Shown here: piece by piece, positions 1 to 7,201 of the stretch
How positions within the stretch are numbered: position 1 is the first letter of the stretch
How the letters are laid out: each line of letters begins with the position of its first letter
Assembly: GCA_934675095.1 (NCBI GenBank)
Contig: CAKUPC010000041.1
Coordinates: 1-17,513 of the forward strand
From: an uncultured Bacteroidales bacterium
GTDB lineage: Bacteria > Bacteroidota > Bacteroidia > Bacteroidales > UBA932
Reading direction: 5' to 3'
DNA length: 17,513 nucleotides
Notes under the pieces: generated by a model
The model's database searches: none
What the model was told of the DNA's origin: nothing
What the model saw: only the letters and a program-made list of their open reading frames with translations
Made by a program: the position numbers and the translations under genes

Positions 1-240
1 CTCGTTTGCCTTGAAATTGTAGTCCCTAATCTTTCCGTTTCGAAAATAACTCTCGTTCTTCACTTGATGTGTTTCTTGCGACGTCGTTCCGCGTCACGCT
101 TCGCGACGTCCGGATAATAATTACAGACTAATTTTTCAATTAAGTTTTTTACTTACCTCTTAATCTCTCTCAAACTTGTCAATGATCTTGTCCGTTTCAG
201 TCATTTCCTCTCTCAATTGGGAGGGTCATTTCTGAATTGG
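1..240 (-). other. Left-edge region with tiny unassigned minus-strand reading frames
   Basis: No gene can be assigned here, although a strong minus-strand promoter (245-275) would transcribe it leftwards. Three short minus-strand frames are visible. The first is ATG at 204-202, encoding MTETDKIIDKFERD and stopping at 162-160. The second is a frame of about 29 codons ending in RDAERRRKKHIK with stop TGA at 62-60, but it follows a stop codon and has no ATG, GTG or TTG start. The third is an open frame from a GTG at 63-61 to the left edge, whose start overlaps the preceding TGA. Bases 80-110 form a hairpin (GACGTCG/CGACGTC). The frames could be remnants of a decayed gene, a small-protein locus or noncoding leader. 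I do not recognise any family. Confidence 0.25.
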
Positions 241-244
241 GCTG

Positions 245-275
245 CAAAGATACGGACTTTTTTATTACCTGCAAA
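245..275 (-). promoter_or_regulatory. Predicted Bacteroidetes sigma-70-type promoter pointing left
   Basis: Read on the minus strand, TTTG (275-272) is followed by a 19-bp spacer and TATCTTTG (252-245). This matches the Bacteroidetes primary-sigma consensus TTTG-N19-TAnnTTTG in both boxes and in spacing. Transcription should begin near 238 and run off the left edge. The gene served is not identifiable inside the window. Confidence 0.7.
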
Positions 276-486
276 TTTTTTCGCAACTTTTTTCAAAATA
301 TTTTTTCAAAGACTACGAATGCTGAAGCGCGAAGAGGTGCGGAGCACGCTGCTGCATTGTCCGCAACCTCATCATTTTCACCTTAATATTCATTCTTTAA
401 TCAAGAGATATGGCATCGAAGACACTTTTGAGCAGAATTTAGTTATATTTGTGGCTCGGTTGAAATTTTTTTTTGTAAAACGGAAT
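276..486. other. Intergenic region between divergent promoters
   Basis: This stretch is mostly AT-rich and lies between the leftward promoter and the OPT transporter gene. An open frame in phase with the transporter runs upstream to 217, but its translation (Phe/Arg-rich, no domain) lies upstream of the predicted transporter promoter at 444-451. I therefore read it as noncoding. Nothing else was recognised. Confidence 0.5.
444..451 (+). promoter_or_regulatory. Predicted -7 box for the OPT transporter-pepT operon
   Basis: TATATTTG matches the Bacteroidetes -7 consensus TAnnTTTG exactly. The nearest upstream TTTTG (426-430) is only 13 bp away, shorter than the usual spacing of about 19 bp, so the -33 element is weak or absent. 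The implied transcript start near 457 leaves a leader of about 30 nt before the ATG at 487. This argues against the longer open frame. Confidence 0.55.
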
Positions 487-2484
487 ATGGAAGAAAAGAT
501 TAAGACTTCGCTCCCGGAGAACGCGACGCGGGAGCTGAAACCGGGAGAGGAGTACCGGCCGCTGCTCTCGCCGAAGAAAAACTATCCGGAGGTCACGCCA
601 TGGTCGGTTTCGGTCGGGCTGCTGATGACCATCATCTTCTCGGCTGCGGCGGCCTATCTGGGGCTGAAGGTCGGACAGGTGTTCGAGGCGGCGATTCCTA
701 TCGCCATCATCGCGGTAGGGCTTTCGTCGGCCCTCGGGAGGAAGAACAGCCTCGGAGAGAATGTCATGATTCAGTCCATCGGCTCCTGCTCCGGAGCGAT
801 TGTGGCGGGCGCGATTTTCACGCTGCCGGCGCTCTACATCCTTCAGGACAAGTATCCGGAACTGACAGTAAACTTCGGCAAGGTGTTCTTTTCCAGCCTG
901 TTGGGTGGAATACTCGGAATCCTGTTCCTGATTCCGTTCAGAAAATATTTCGTGAAGGAAATGCACGGGAAGTATCCGTTCCCGGAGGCTACGGCCACGA
1001 CTCAGGTGCTCGTGAGCGGCGAGGGCGGCGGAAAGGGTGCGAAGACCCTGCTTGCGAGCGGGCTCATCGGAGGTCTCTATGACTTTGTTGTGGCGACTTT
1101 CGGGACATGGAGCGAGACGCTTTCGACCACGATTCTGCCTTGGGGACAGGCAATTGCAGACAAGGCAAAGGTGGTTCTCAAGGTGAACACGGGCGCGGCA
1201 GTGCTCGGACTGGGATACATAGTGGGGCTGAAATACTCCTTTATTATATGCTGCGGAAGCCTGCTGGTCTGGCTTGTGATTATCCCTCTGATGAACCTCA
1301 TCTGGGGCGGCAGCGTGCTCGACTTCATGGGCACGGGCATCACGCAGACGGTGTCGGAGATGACGGCCGACCAGATTTTCAGCAATTATGCGCGGCATAT
1401 CGGCATCGGAGGCATCGCTACGGCGGGAATCATCGGAATCATCAAGTCTTTCGGAGTCATCAAGTCGGCCCTCGGACTGGCTGTGGGAGAGTTCCGGAAG
1501 AAGAAAGGAAGCGCCGAGGAGGAGGTTCTGAGGACGCAGAGGGACATCTCGATGAAGATTGTCGTCATAGGCATCGTGGTGGCGCTGATTGCGGTGTTCA
1601 TCTTCTTTGCCTGCGGAGTTGTGGATAATCTGTGGCTGGCGCTTGTGGGGCTGCTGATTGTGGCGGTAATCGCCTTCCTGTTCACGACTGTGGCGGCCAA
1701 CGCGATTGCGATTGTGGGCTCGAACCCTGTCAGCGGAATGACTATCATGACTCTGATTCTGGCAAGCCTCATTCTTGTGGCCTGCGGGCTGAAGGGAACT
1801 GCCGGGATGGTGGCGGCGATGGTCATCGGAGGCGTTGTCTGCACGGCCCTCTCGGTCGCGGGAGCGTTCATCACCGACCTCAAGGTGGGTTACTGGATCG
1901 GCACGACCCCTAAGAACCAGGAGACATGGAAGTTCCTCGGAGTGCTCGTGGCGGCGGCGACCGTCGGCGGCGTGATGATGGTGCTGAACCAGACCTACGG
2001 CTTCACCGGCGAGAATGCGCTCGTGGCTCCCCAGGCAAACGCCATGGCGGCCGTGATTGAGCCGATGATGAACGGCGGTAACGCCCCTTGGCTGCTCTAC
2101 GGAATCGGTGCGGTGCTGGCTATTGTACTGACTCTCTGCAAGGTGCCGGCCCTGGCCTTCGCGCTGGGAATGTTCATCCCGATTGACCTGAACCTTCCGC
2201 TGCTCATCGGCGGGGCGATTTCGTGGTTTGTGGGAAGCCGCAGCAAGAAGGCCGAGGTGAATGCGGCGCGGCAAGAGAAGGGTACTCTGATTGCTTCGGG
2301 ATTCATCGCCGGAGGTGCTCTGATGGGCGTTGTGAGCGCGATTCTGAAGTTCGCGAAGATTGACTGGCTCATCGGGGCTGACACGGTCTGGGCGAAGTAT
2401 TGGGCTGAGCCGGTAGCTATTTTACCATACATTGCAATTATTGGATATATGATACTTTCAAGCATGAAAACAGAAAACAAATAA
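487..2484 (+). CDS. OPT-family oligopeptide transporter
   Basis: This is a 665-residue integral membrane protein of the oligopeptide transporter (OPT) family, expected to import small peptides across the inner membrane by ion-coupled secondary transport. After a charged cytoplasmic N-terminus of about 38 residues it is almost entirely hydrophobic helices. GLKVGQ (59-64) and NPVSGMT (about 413-419) fit bacterial OPT proteins. There is no signal peptide and no ATP-binding motif, so it is not an ABC transporter. The ATG at 487 was chosen because the in-frame extension back to 217 crosses the predicted promoter and encodes nothing transporter-like. The next gene, pepT, starts one base after the stop, so the two are almost certainly co-transcribed and form a peptide uptake and degradation pair. 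Family assignment is secure; substrate specificity is inferred from the neighbour. Confidence 0.93.
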   Translation: MEEKIKTSLPENATRELKPGEEYRPLLSPKKNYPEVTPWSVSVGLLMTIIFSAAAAYLGLKVGQVFEAAIPIAIIAVGLSSALGRKNSLGENVMIQSIGSCSGAIVAGAIFTLPALYILQDKYPELTVNFGKVFFSSLLGGILGILFLIPFRKYFVKEMHGKYPFPEATATTQVLVSGEGGGKGAKTLLASGLIGGLYDFVVATFGTWSETLSTTILPWGQAIADKAKVVLKVNTGAAVLGLGYIVGLKYSFIICCGSLLVWLVIIPLMNLIWGGSVLDFMGTGITQTVSEMTADQIFSNYARHIGIGGIATAGIIGIIKSFGVIKSALGLAVGEFRKKKGSAEEEVLRTQRDISMKIVVIGIVVALIAVFIFFACGVVDNLWLALVGLLIVAVIAFLFTTVAANAIAIVGSNPVSGMTIMTLILASLILVACGLKGTAGMVAAMVIGGVVCTALSVAGAFITDLKVGYWIGTTPKNQETWKFLGVLVAAATVGGVMMVLNQTYGFTGENALVAPQANAMAAVIEPMMNGGNAPWLLYGIGAVLAIVLTLCKVPALAFALGMFIPIDLNLPLLIGGAISWFVGSRSKKAEVNAARQEKGTLIASGFIAGGALMGVVSAILKFAKIDWLIGADTVWAKYWAEPVAILPYIAIIGYMILSSMKTENK

Positions 2485-2485
2485 T

Positions 2486-3712
2486 ATGGAAAAGTTGATT
2501 GAAAGATTTTTGAGATATGTGGCTGTGGATACACAGTCAGATGAAAGCAGCGAGACACAGCCGAGTGCCGCAAAGGAGTTGAATTTGCTGAAAATGCTCC
2601 GGGACGAGCTGGGGGCTATGGGCGTGAAGGCCGAACTGGACGAGTGGGGATATGTGATGGCTACGATTCCGTCGAATGTCGGGGACAAGGATGTGCCGGC
2701 GCTAGGATTCATCGCTCATGTCGATACGTCGCCGGACGCGTCGGGTGCTGACATAAAGCCTCAGATTATCGAGGGATATGACGGCGGGGACATCGCGCTG
2801 AACGGGGTGCCGGGTCTTGCGCTGAAGGTTGCTGATTTTCCGGAACTTGCGGAATACAAGGGGCAGACGCTCATCACCACGGACGGAACGACGCTGCTCG
2901 GGGCGGACGACAAGGCCGGCGTCGCTGAAATCATGAACGCGGTGCAGTACATCGTGGAGCACCCGGAGTTCAAGCACGGAAAAATCTGCATCGGGTTCAC
3001 CCCTGACGAGGAAATCGGCCGCGGCGTGGTGAAGTTCGACGTCGCGAAATTCGGGGCGAGGTACGCCTATACGATGGACGGCGGAGCAATCGGGGAACTG
3101 GAATATGAGAATTTCAACGCGGCTTCGGCGACGGTAAAGATTCAGGGCTGCAACATTCACCCGGGTTATGCGAAGGGAAAGATGAAGAACGCGATTCTCA
3201 TCGGCATGGAACTCAACGGGCTTCTCCCGGTGGAGCAGAGGCCGGAGTTCACAGAAGGATATGAGGGATTCTTCCACCTCATAAGCTTCAACGGAACAGT
3301 GGAGGAGGCAAAGTTCTCCTACATAATCCGCGACCACGACATGGATCTTTATGAGAAGCGCAAGGCAATACTTCAGGACTGCGTGAACTTCATCAACGCG
3401 AAGTACGGCGAAGGCACGGCGAGCGTGGAAATCAGGCACCAGTATTACAATATGCGCAAGCAGGTGGAGCCGCACTACGAGATTGTCGAGAAGGCGGTGA
3501 AGGCCATGGAGATGGAAGGCATCAAGCCGAAGATTCAGCCTATCCGCGGAGGCACGGATGGGGCAAACCTCTCGTTCATGGGGCTGCCTTGCCCGAACAT
3601 TTTCGCCGGCGGACACAATTTCCACGGGAAAATGGAGTATGTGCCGCTTGAGTCCATGGAAAAGGCTTCAAAGGTTATCCTCAACATTATAAGCCTGTTT
3701 GCCAAGAAGTGA
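2486..3712 (+). CDS. pepT: Peptidase T (tripeptide aminopeptidase)
   Basis: This is a cytoplasmic M20-family zinc aminopeptidase that removes the N-terminal residue from tripeptides. All metal and catalytic motifs are visible: HVDTSPD (His78, Asp80), GADDKAG (first Asp 141), PDEEIGRG (Glu175/Glu176), TMDGG (Asp198) and the C-terminal GGHNFHGKMEYVP (His380). The length of 408 residues is normal for PepT. The dimerisation (lid) domain lies between the two halves of the catalytic domain, roughly residues 210-320. The ATG falls one base after the transporter stop codon with no Shine-Dalgarno sequence, as expected in Bacteroidetes, and suggests translational coupling. Tripeptides delivered by the OPT protein are the likely substrates. 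Two hairpins follow the stop codon, the second a clear terminator. Confidence 0.96.
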   Translation: MEKLIERFLRYVAVDTQSDESSETQPSAAKELNLLKMLRDELGAMGVKAELDEWGYVMATIPSNVGDKDVPALGFIAHVDTSPDASGADIKPQIIEGYDGGDIALNGVPGLALKVADFPELAEYKGQTLITTDGTTLLGADDKAGVAEIMNAVQYIVEHPEFKHGKICIGFTPDEEIGRGVVKFDVAKFGARYAYTMDGGAIGELEYENFNAASATVKIQGCNIHPGYAKGKMKNAILIGMELNGLLPVEQRPEFTEGYEGFFHLISFNGTVEEAKFSYIIRDHDMDLYEKRKAILQDCVNFINAKYGEGTASVEIRHQYYNMRKQVEPHYEIVEKAVKAMEMEGIKPKIQPIRGGTDGANLSFMGLPCPNIFAGGHNFHGKMEYVPLESMEKASKVILNIISLFAKK

Positions 3713-3717
3713 TTTAC

Positions 3718-3800
3718 GGCTTCAAACGCCGAAGGCGGAAGATCTTCGCTCATGAGAAAAATCGCTCAGATTCTTCCGCCTCCGGCTTTCTTTTGAAGCC
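3718..3800. repeat. Long imperfect nested inverted repeat after pepT
   Basis: GGCTTCAAA (3718-3726) pairs with TTTGAAGCC (3792-3800). Inside it, GCCGAAGGCGGAAGA (3728-3742) pairs with TCTTCCGCCTCCGGC (3772-3786) with one A:C mismatch. The stems are separated only by small bulges. The structure could stabilise the pepT mRNA 3' end or act as a first terminator, but the following T-run is interrupted. Confidence 0.6.
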
Positions 3801-3842
3801 TTTCGCCGCTTTTACAGGTTTTGAACAAACTTTATATCAACA

Positions 3843-3878
3843 AAAAACAGGTTCCAAATCACTCTGGAACCTGTTTTT
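3843..3878. terminator. Bidirectional intrinsic terminator between pepT and tsf
   Basis: AAAAACAGGTTCCA (3843-3856) and TGGAACCTGTTTTT (3865-3878) form a perfect 14-bp stem with an 8-nt loop. There is a T-run on the plus strand and, from the A-run, a U-run on the minus-strand transcript. It sits between the convergent pepT and tsf genes and can end both transcripts. Confidence 0.88.
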
Positions 3879-3906
3879 ATAATAATAGCTTGTATTCAGC
3901 TCCGAC

Positions 3907-4743
3907 TTAGTCGCTCAGGGAGAAACGCTTAAAGGTGAGCACCTGCGCCTCCTTGTCGGTCTTGGCGAGGACATCCTTAACGGCTTCCTTGCCGTCGCCC
4001 ATCTGGTAGGCCTGCTCAAGAAGAGTGTTCTCCTTGAAGAACTTGCCGAGCTTGCCCTTTGCAATCTGCTCAAGCATAGCCTCTGGCTTGTTCGCCATCT
4101 TAGGGTCATCCTTCATCTGCTCCTTGTAGAGAGCGACTTCCTTTGCGACAACCTCAGCCGGGCAGTCCTTTTCGGAAACTGAAACAGGGTTCATTGTCGC
4201 AACCTGAATTGCGATTCCCCTTGCGATTTCCGGATCAACCTCCTTGCTGAATCCAACAACGGAAGCGACCTTGCCGTTGTGGTGAACATAAGATGCCGCG
4301 AACGGAGCATTGATGGCAGCGTAGTAGGCCACCACGTGCTTCTCGCCGGTCTTTCCCGTCTGCTCTGTAACAGCAGCCTCAACGGTTCTGCCGTCAGCGA
4401 GAGCCACATTCTTGAGAGCCTCCGCGTCAGCAGGGAACGCCTTGATCGCGGCGTCTGCGATTGCATTGGCGAGAGCCTGGAACTCCGCGTTCTTAGAGAC
4501 GAAGTCAGTCTCGCATCCAAGGCACACGAGTATGGCCTTGTCGCCTTCGATGCGGGCGAGGACAGCACCTTCGGTGGTCTCCCTGTCCGCACGCTTTGCA
4601 GCAACGAGCTTGCCTTTCTCACGGATGATTTCCTGTGCACGGTTGTAGTCGCCTTCAGCCTCGATGAGAGCCTTCTTGCAGTCCATCATTCCGGCACCGG
4701 TCATTTGACGCAATTTCATTACGTCAGCTGCTTTGATATCCAT
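3907..4743 (-). CDS. tsf: Translation elongation factor Ts
   Basis: EF-Ts is the cytoplasmic guanine-nucleotide exchange factor that recycles EF-Tu-GDP to EF-Tu-GTP during protein synthesis. The 278-residue protein has the N-terminal UBA-like signature LRQMTGAGMMDCKKAL (11-26) and the EF-Tu-contacting TDFVSKN motif (79-85, usually TDFVAKN). The rest matches the expected core and coiled-coil layout. It lies 56 bp downstream of rpsB on the same strand and is the last gene of the rplM-rpsI-rpsB-tsf operon. The shared terminator at 3843-3878 lies 28 bp past its stop. The start codon gives the standard MDIKAADVMKLR N-terminus. Confidence 0.97.
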   Translation of the reverse strand: MDIKAADVMKLRQMTGAGMMDCKKALIEAEGDYNRAQEIIREKGKLVAAKRADRETTEGAVLARIEGDKAILVCLGCETDFVSKNAEFQALANAIADAAIKAFPADAEALKNVALADGRTVEAAVTEQTGKTGEKHVVAYYAAINAPFAASYVHHNGKVASVVGFSKEVDPEIARGIAIQVATMNPVSVSEKDCPAEVVAKEVALYKEQMKDDPKMANKPEAMLEQIAKGKLGKFFKENTLLEQAYQMGDGKEAVKDVLAKTDKEAQVLTFKRFSLSD

Positions 4744-4799
4744 TGTCTTGAATTTTAATCTGTTATTACTCGTAATTTGTTTCGGGCATCAGCCATGGA

Positions 4800-5684
4800 T
4801 TATTCGGCGTCGGCCTTCGGAGCCTCCTCAACCGGAGCCTCTTCCACTACAGGAGCCGCCTCCTCTGCCGGAGCCTCGGCTACAGGAGCGGCCTCAGCGG
4901 CTGCCTCCTCTGTCTTGGCGCCCTTGCGGGAACGGAGCTTCTTGCCTGCCACCTGCTTCTCCTCAGAAGCCTCAGGAACTTCCTTTTCCTTCTCAAGTTT
5001 CCTTTCGTTCAGTCCCTCGTTGATTGCCTGGCAAAGCACGTCCATGATGTAGGCGATGGACTTTGCGGCATCATCGTTGGCCGGAATCACATAATCAATC
5101 GGAGTAGGATCGCAACAAGTATCAACCATGGCGATAACCGGAATGTTGAGACGGTTTGCCTCCTTGACGGCATTCATCTCTTTCTGGACATCCACTACGA
5201 AAAGTGCGGAAGGAAGGCGGCTGAGGTCCTTGATTGAACCGAGGTTCTTCTCAAGCTTAGCGCGCTGACGGGTAATCTGGAGACGCTCGCGCTTTGCGAG
5301 TGTGTCGAACGTGCCATCTTCAATCATCTTGTCGATGGTGTTCATCTTCTTGACTGCCTTGCGGATGGTCGGGAAGTTGGTAAGCATACCGCCTGCCCAG
5401 CGCTCCGTTACATAAGGCATATTGACTGAAGCGGCCTTCTCGGCAACGATGTCCTTAGCCTGCTTCTTCGTGGCGACGAAAAGTACCTTGCGGCCTGAAC
5501 GCGCAAGCTGTTTGAGTACATCCGCAGCCTCGTCAATCTTTACTATACTTTTATGCAGGTCGATGATGTGGATTCCGTTCTTCTGGTCGAAAATGTAAGG
5601 GGCCATCTTAGGATTCCACTTTCTCGCCAGGTGTCCGAAGTGAACACCTGCATCAAGTAATTCCTGGAAATTAGATCTTGGCAT
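4800..5684 (-). CDS. rpsB: 30S ribosomal protein S2 (uS2)
   Basis: S2 is a 30S subunit protein that binds late in assembly and helps recruit S1 to the mRNA platform. The ATG at 5684-5682 gives the normal N-terminus MPRSNFQELLDAGVHFGHLARKWNP. The open frame continues 24 codons further upstream into a basic stretch (MKKRASPGK...), which I reject as leader sequence. The 294-residue protein has a conserved core to about residue 228. It ends in a low-complexity tail (about 229-294) rich in Ala, Glu and Pro, longer than in E. coli S2 and typical of Bacteroidales. It lies between rpsI and tsf. The 214-nt gap before it is unusually long for this operon and may carry a regulatory leader. Confidence 0.96.
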   Translation of the reverse strand: MPRSNFQELLDAGVHFGHLARKWNPKMAPYIFDQKNGIHIIDLHKSIVKIDEAADVLKQLARSGRKVLFVATKKQAKDIVAEKAASVNMPYVTERWAGGMLTNFPTIRKAVKKMNTIDKMIEDGTFDTLAKRERLQITRQRAKLEKNLGSIKDLSRLPSALFVVDVQKEMNAVKEANRLNIPVIAMVDTCCDPTPIDYVIPANDDAAKSIAYIMDVLCQAINEGLNERKLEKEKEVPEASEEKQVAGKKLRSRKGAKTEEAAAEAAPVAEAPAEEAAPVVEEAPVEEAPKADAE

Positions 5685-5898
5685 TGTTTTAAATTTTTCT
5701 TTTGTTTTTACTTTCCTCCTTAGGCTTGCCTTGCCCGGGGAGGCTCTTTTCTTCATTCCGGAAGCAGCGGCCTTGCCGGTCTCCGAAATTTCCGCAGTCA
5801 GGCAAATCTGTCAGGCAGCCCGCCGGGATTCACATCCCGAATCGGAGTCCCGCGATTTTGTGACCGGACTGTGCGTTGAGTAAATCAGGCGGTAAGGA
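5685..5898 (-). promoter_or_regulatory. Candidate structured leader upstream of rpsB
   Basis: The 214-nt gap between rpsI and rpsB holds a perfect 6-bp hairpin (5824-5839). Read on the minus strand it is CGGGAT-GTGA-ATCCCG, whose GTGA loop fits the GNRA class. Nearer the start, CCTCC and GGAGG (GGAGG at 5719-5715) could pair around a GGCAAGGC/GCC-rich segment. The last 30 nt before the ATG are A-rich and unstructured. No TAnnTTTG box was found. S2 is known to autoregulate its operon in other bacteria; a similar role here is inference. Confidence 0.4.
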
Positions 5899-6288
5899 CT
5901 AACGCTTACTGAACTGGAAGCGCCTACGTGCACCCGGCTGACCAGGCTTCTTACGCTCAACCTCACGGGCGTCACGTGTAAGGAAACCTTCGGACTTGAG
6001 GGCAGAACGGTATGCCTCGCGGTCAATCTCGCAAAGTGCGCGGGAGATTCCGAGACGGGCAGCCTCTGCCTGACCTTTGATTCCGCCGCCGTCAAGGTTA
6101 ATCTTGACGTCGAACTGGCCTTCAGTGCCGGTAGCAGCAAACGGCTGGTTCACAATGTAGCGGAGAGAATCCTCGCGGAAATAGTCCTCAAGGGTACGTC
6201 CGTTGATTGTGATGTTGCCTTTTCCTGCTGAAACATAAACGCGAGCAACTGCTGATTTACGTCTTCCAAGGGCGTTTACTACTTTCAT
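5899..6288 (-). CDS. rpsI: 30S ribosomal protein S9 (uS9)
   Basis: S9 is a 30S head protein whose C-terminal tail reaches the P-site tRNA. The 129-residue protein has the usual N-terminus ([19 protein letters not shown]), the [19 protein letters not shown] core and the invariant basic ending RRRFQFSKR (121-129). Its length is normal. It starts 7 bp after the rplM stop codon, so rplM and rpsI are tightly coupled. There is no Shine-Dalgarno sequence. Confidence 0.97.
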   Translation of the reverse strand: MKVVNALGRRKSAVARVYVSAGKGNITINGRTLEDYFREDSLRYIVNQPFAATGTEGQFDVKINLDGGGIKGQAEAARLGISRALCEIDREAYRSALKSEGFLTRDAREVERKKPGQPGARRRFQFSKR

Positions 6289-6295
6289 GCTCTGC

Positions 6296-6748
6296 TTAAA
6301 TTTCGTTTAACTTAATGACTTTAGGGTTCTGTGCCTGATGCGGATGCTCAGGACCAGCATAGAGATAAAGGTTGTTGATGATCTTGCTTCCGAGACGATT
6401 CTTCGGGAGCATACCCTTGACAGCCATCCTCAGAAGCTCCGTAGGCCTCTTCTTGAGGATTTCAGCCGGTGTAGTGAAGCGCTGGCCGCCGGGGTTTCCG
6501 GTGTAGCGGACATACACCCTGTCGGTCATCTTCTTGCCCGTGAGCCTTACCTTGTCCGCATTGACGATGATGACGTTGTCACCACAGTCAAGGTTCGGAG
6601 TGAATGAAGGCTTGTTCTTACCGCGGAGGATAAGAGCAACTCTCGAGGCAAGACGGCCGAGCACCAAGTCGGTAGCATCAATCACAAACCACTCTTTCTT
6701 GATATCGCCGGCTTTCAGCGATACAGTTTTGTAACTTTGTGTGTCCAT
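6296..6748 (-). CDS. rplM: 50S ribosomal protein L13 (uL13)
   Basis: L13 is an early-assembling 50S protein. The 150-residue product carries the family signature around [12 protein letters not shown], followed by [14 protein letters not shown], and has an ordinary length. It is the first gene of rplM-rpsI-rpsB-tsf. The transcript starts from the strong promoter at 6810-6841, giving a leader of about 55 nt with a hairpin close to the 5' end (6789-6805). The leader shows no Shine-Dalgarno sequence. The start at 6748 gives [20 protein letters not shown], as in other Bacteroidales L13 proteins. Confidence 0.97.
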   Translation of the reverse strand: MDTQSYKTVSLKAGDIKKEWFVIDATDLVLGRLASRVALILRGKNKPSFTPNLDCGDNVIIVNADKVRLTGKKMTDRVYVRYTGNPGGQRFTTPAEILKKRPTELLRMAVKGMLPKNRLGSKIINNLYLYAGPEHPHQAQNPKVIKLNEI

Positions 6749-6788
6749 CTTGATTGTTAATGGTTAATACTTAATACTTTAGTTGCGT

Positions 6789-6805
6789 CCCTATACCACA
6801 TAGGG
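6789..6805 (-). promoter_or_regulatory. 5'-end hairpin in the rplM mRNA leader
   Basis: On the minus strand CCCTAT pairs with ATAGGG around a 5-nt loop (GTGGT). It begins within a few bases of the transcript start predicted from the -7 box. It may protect the mRNA 5' end or form part of a ribosomal-protein leader. Its function is inferred. Confidence 0.5.
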
Positions 6806-6809
6806 GCTG

Positions 6810-6841
6810 CAAAGGTAGTAATTTTTTATTTCTTGACAAAA
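6810..6841 (-). promoter_or_regulatory. Promoter of the rplM-rpsI-rpsB-tsf operon
   Basis: Read on the minus strand: TTTTG (6841-6837), a 19-bp spacer, then TACCTTTG (6817-6810). Both boxes and the spacing match the Bacteroidetes housekeeping promoter consensus. The A/T-rich spacer and the ribosomal operon downstream fit a highly expressed promoter. Confidence 0.88.
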
Positions 6842-6891
6842 TAAATGTTGACTTCCTCCATTTCAGAGCAAGTCAACACCTGAAATTCCTG

Positions 6892-7046
6892 CGACAAGGC
6901 GGCATCAGCCGCCGCGATGGAGGGATGGAGTGGAACGGAAGACCGGAGTCGCCCGACGCAACGAAGTGAAGTCGGTATGCCCCTAATAGGGGCTGTCGCG
7001 TCAGCGACTGGGGTTAGACATCATTTCACGCCTTGTCGATTCATAT
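6892..7046. repeat. 155-bp structured repeat, copy 1
   Basis: This is the first of two tandem, nearly identical 155-bp units. It begins at CGACAAGGCGG and ends with CGCCTTGTCGAT plus loop bases, so the unit is bounded by inverted repeats. Internal hairpins are GGCGGC-ATCA-GCCGCC (6898-6913), CCGAC...GTCGG (6953-6975), GCCCC-TAATA-GGGGC (6979-6993) and GTCGC-GTCA-GCGAC (6995-7008). Open frames through it (such as MEGWSGTEDRS...) repeat with the unit and look like no protein. It may be a MITE- or REP-like element, or a template for a structured RNA. No transposase is nearby. Confidence 0.85.
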
Positions 7047-7056
7047 CGACAAGGCG
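7029..7056. repeat. Junction palindrome between the two repeat copies
   Basis: CGCCTTGTCGAT (7029-7040) and ATCGACAAGGCG (7045-7056) form a perfect 12-bp stem around a TCAT loop. It consists of the right end of copy 1 and the left end of copy 2 in inverted orientation. Confidence 0.85.
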
Positions 7057-7201
7057 GCATCAGCCGCCGCGATGGAGGGATGGAGTGGAACGGAAGACCG
7101 GAGTCGCCCGACGCAACGAAGCGAAGTCGGTATGCCCCTAATAGGGGCTGTCGCGTCAGCGACTGGGGTTAGACGTCATTTCACGTCTTGTCGATTTATA
7201 T
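7047..7201. repeat. 155-bp structured repeat, copy 2
   Basis: This is the second tandem copy, with the same internal hairpins shifted by 155 bp, for example GGCGGC-ATCA-GCCGCC at 7053-7068. It differs from copy 1 at only a few bases. One difference turns GCCTTGTCG into GTCTTGTCG, and the partner strand after 7202 carries the matching GAC in place of GGC, which keeps the stem paired. The right end overlaps the pfkA stop codon. A third partial start (CGACAAG at 7202) lies exactly one period further on, inside pfkA. Confidence 0.85.

Noticed and set aside
60..162. Programmed frameshift joining the tiny minus-strand frames
   Set aside because: The first frame stops before the A-run, and the next frame is itself preceded by a stop. 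No shift at the AAAAAAC run would connect them.
217..486. 90-codon N-terminal extension of the OPT transporter
   Set aside because: It crosses a good -7 box (444-451), is Phe/Arg-rich without transporter features, and the ATG at 487 gives the expected family N-terminus.
439..2274. 611-codon minus-strand open frame opposite the transporter
   Set aside because: Its translation is dominated by His, Arg and Gln, as expected for the antisense of a GC-biased membrane protein gene. It has no domain and no promoter.
5715..5722. Functional Shine-Dalgarno site for rpsB
   Set aside because: It is about 30 nt from the start codon, and Bacteroidetes generally do not use such sites. Kept only as a finding.
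5685..5756. 24-codon N-terminal extension of S2
   Set aside because: The extension is a basic, low-complexity stretch in the leader, while MPRSNFQELLDAGVHFGH is the normal S2 start.
6892..7201. CRISPR array
   Set aside because: Only two 155-bp copies directly abut. There are no spacers and no cas genes.
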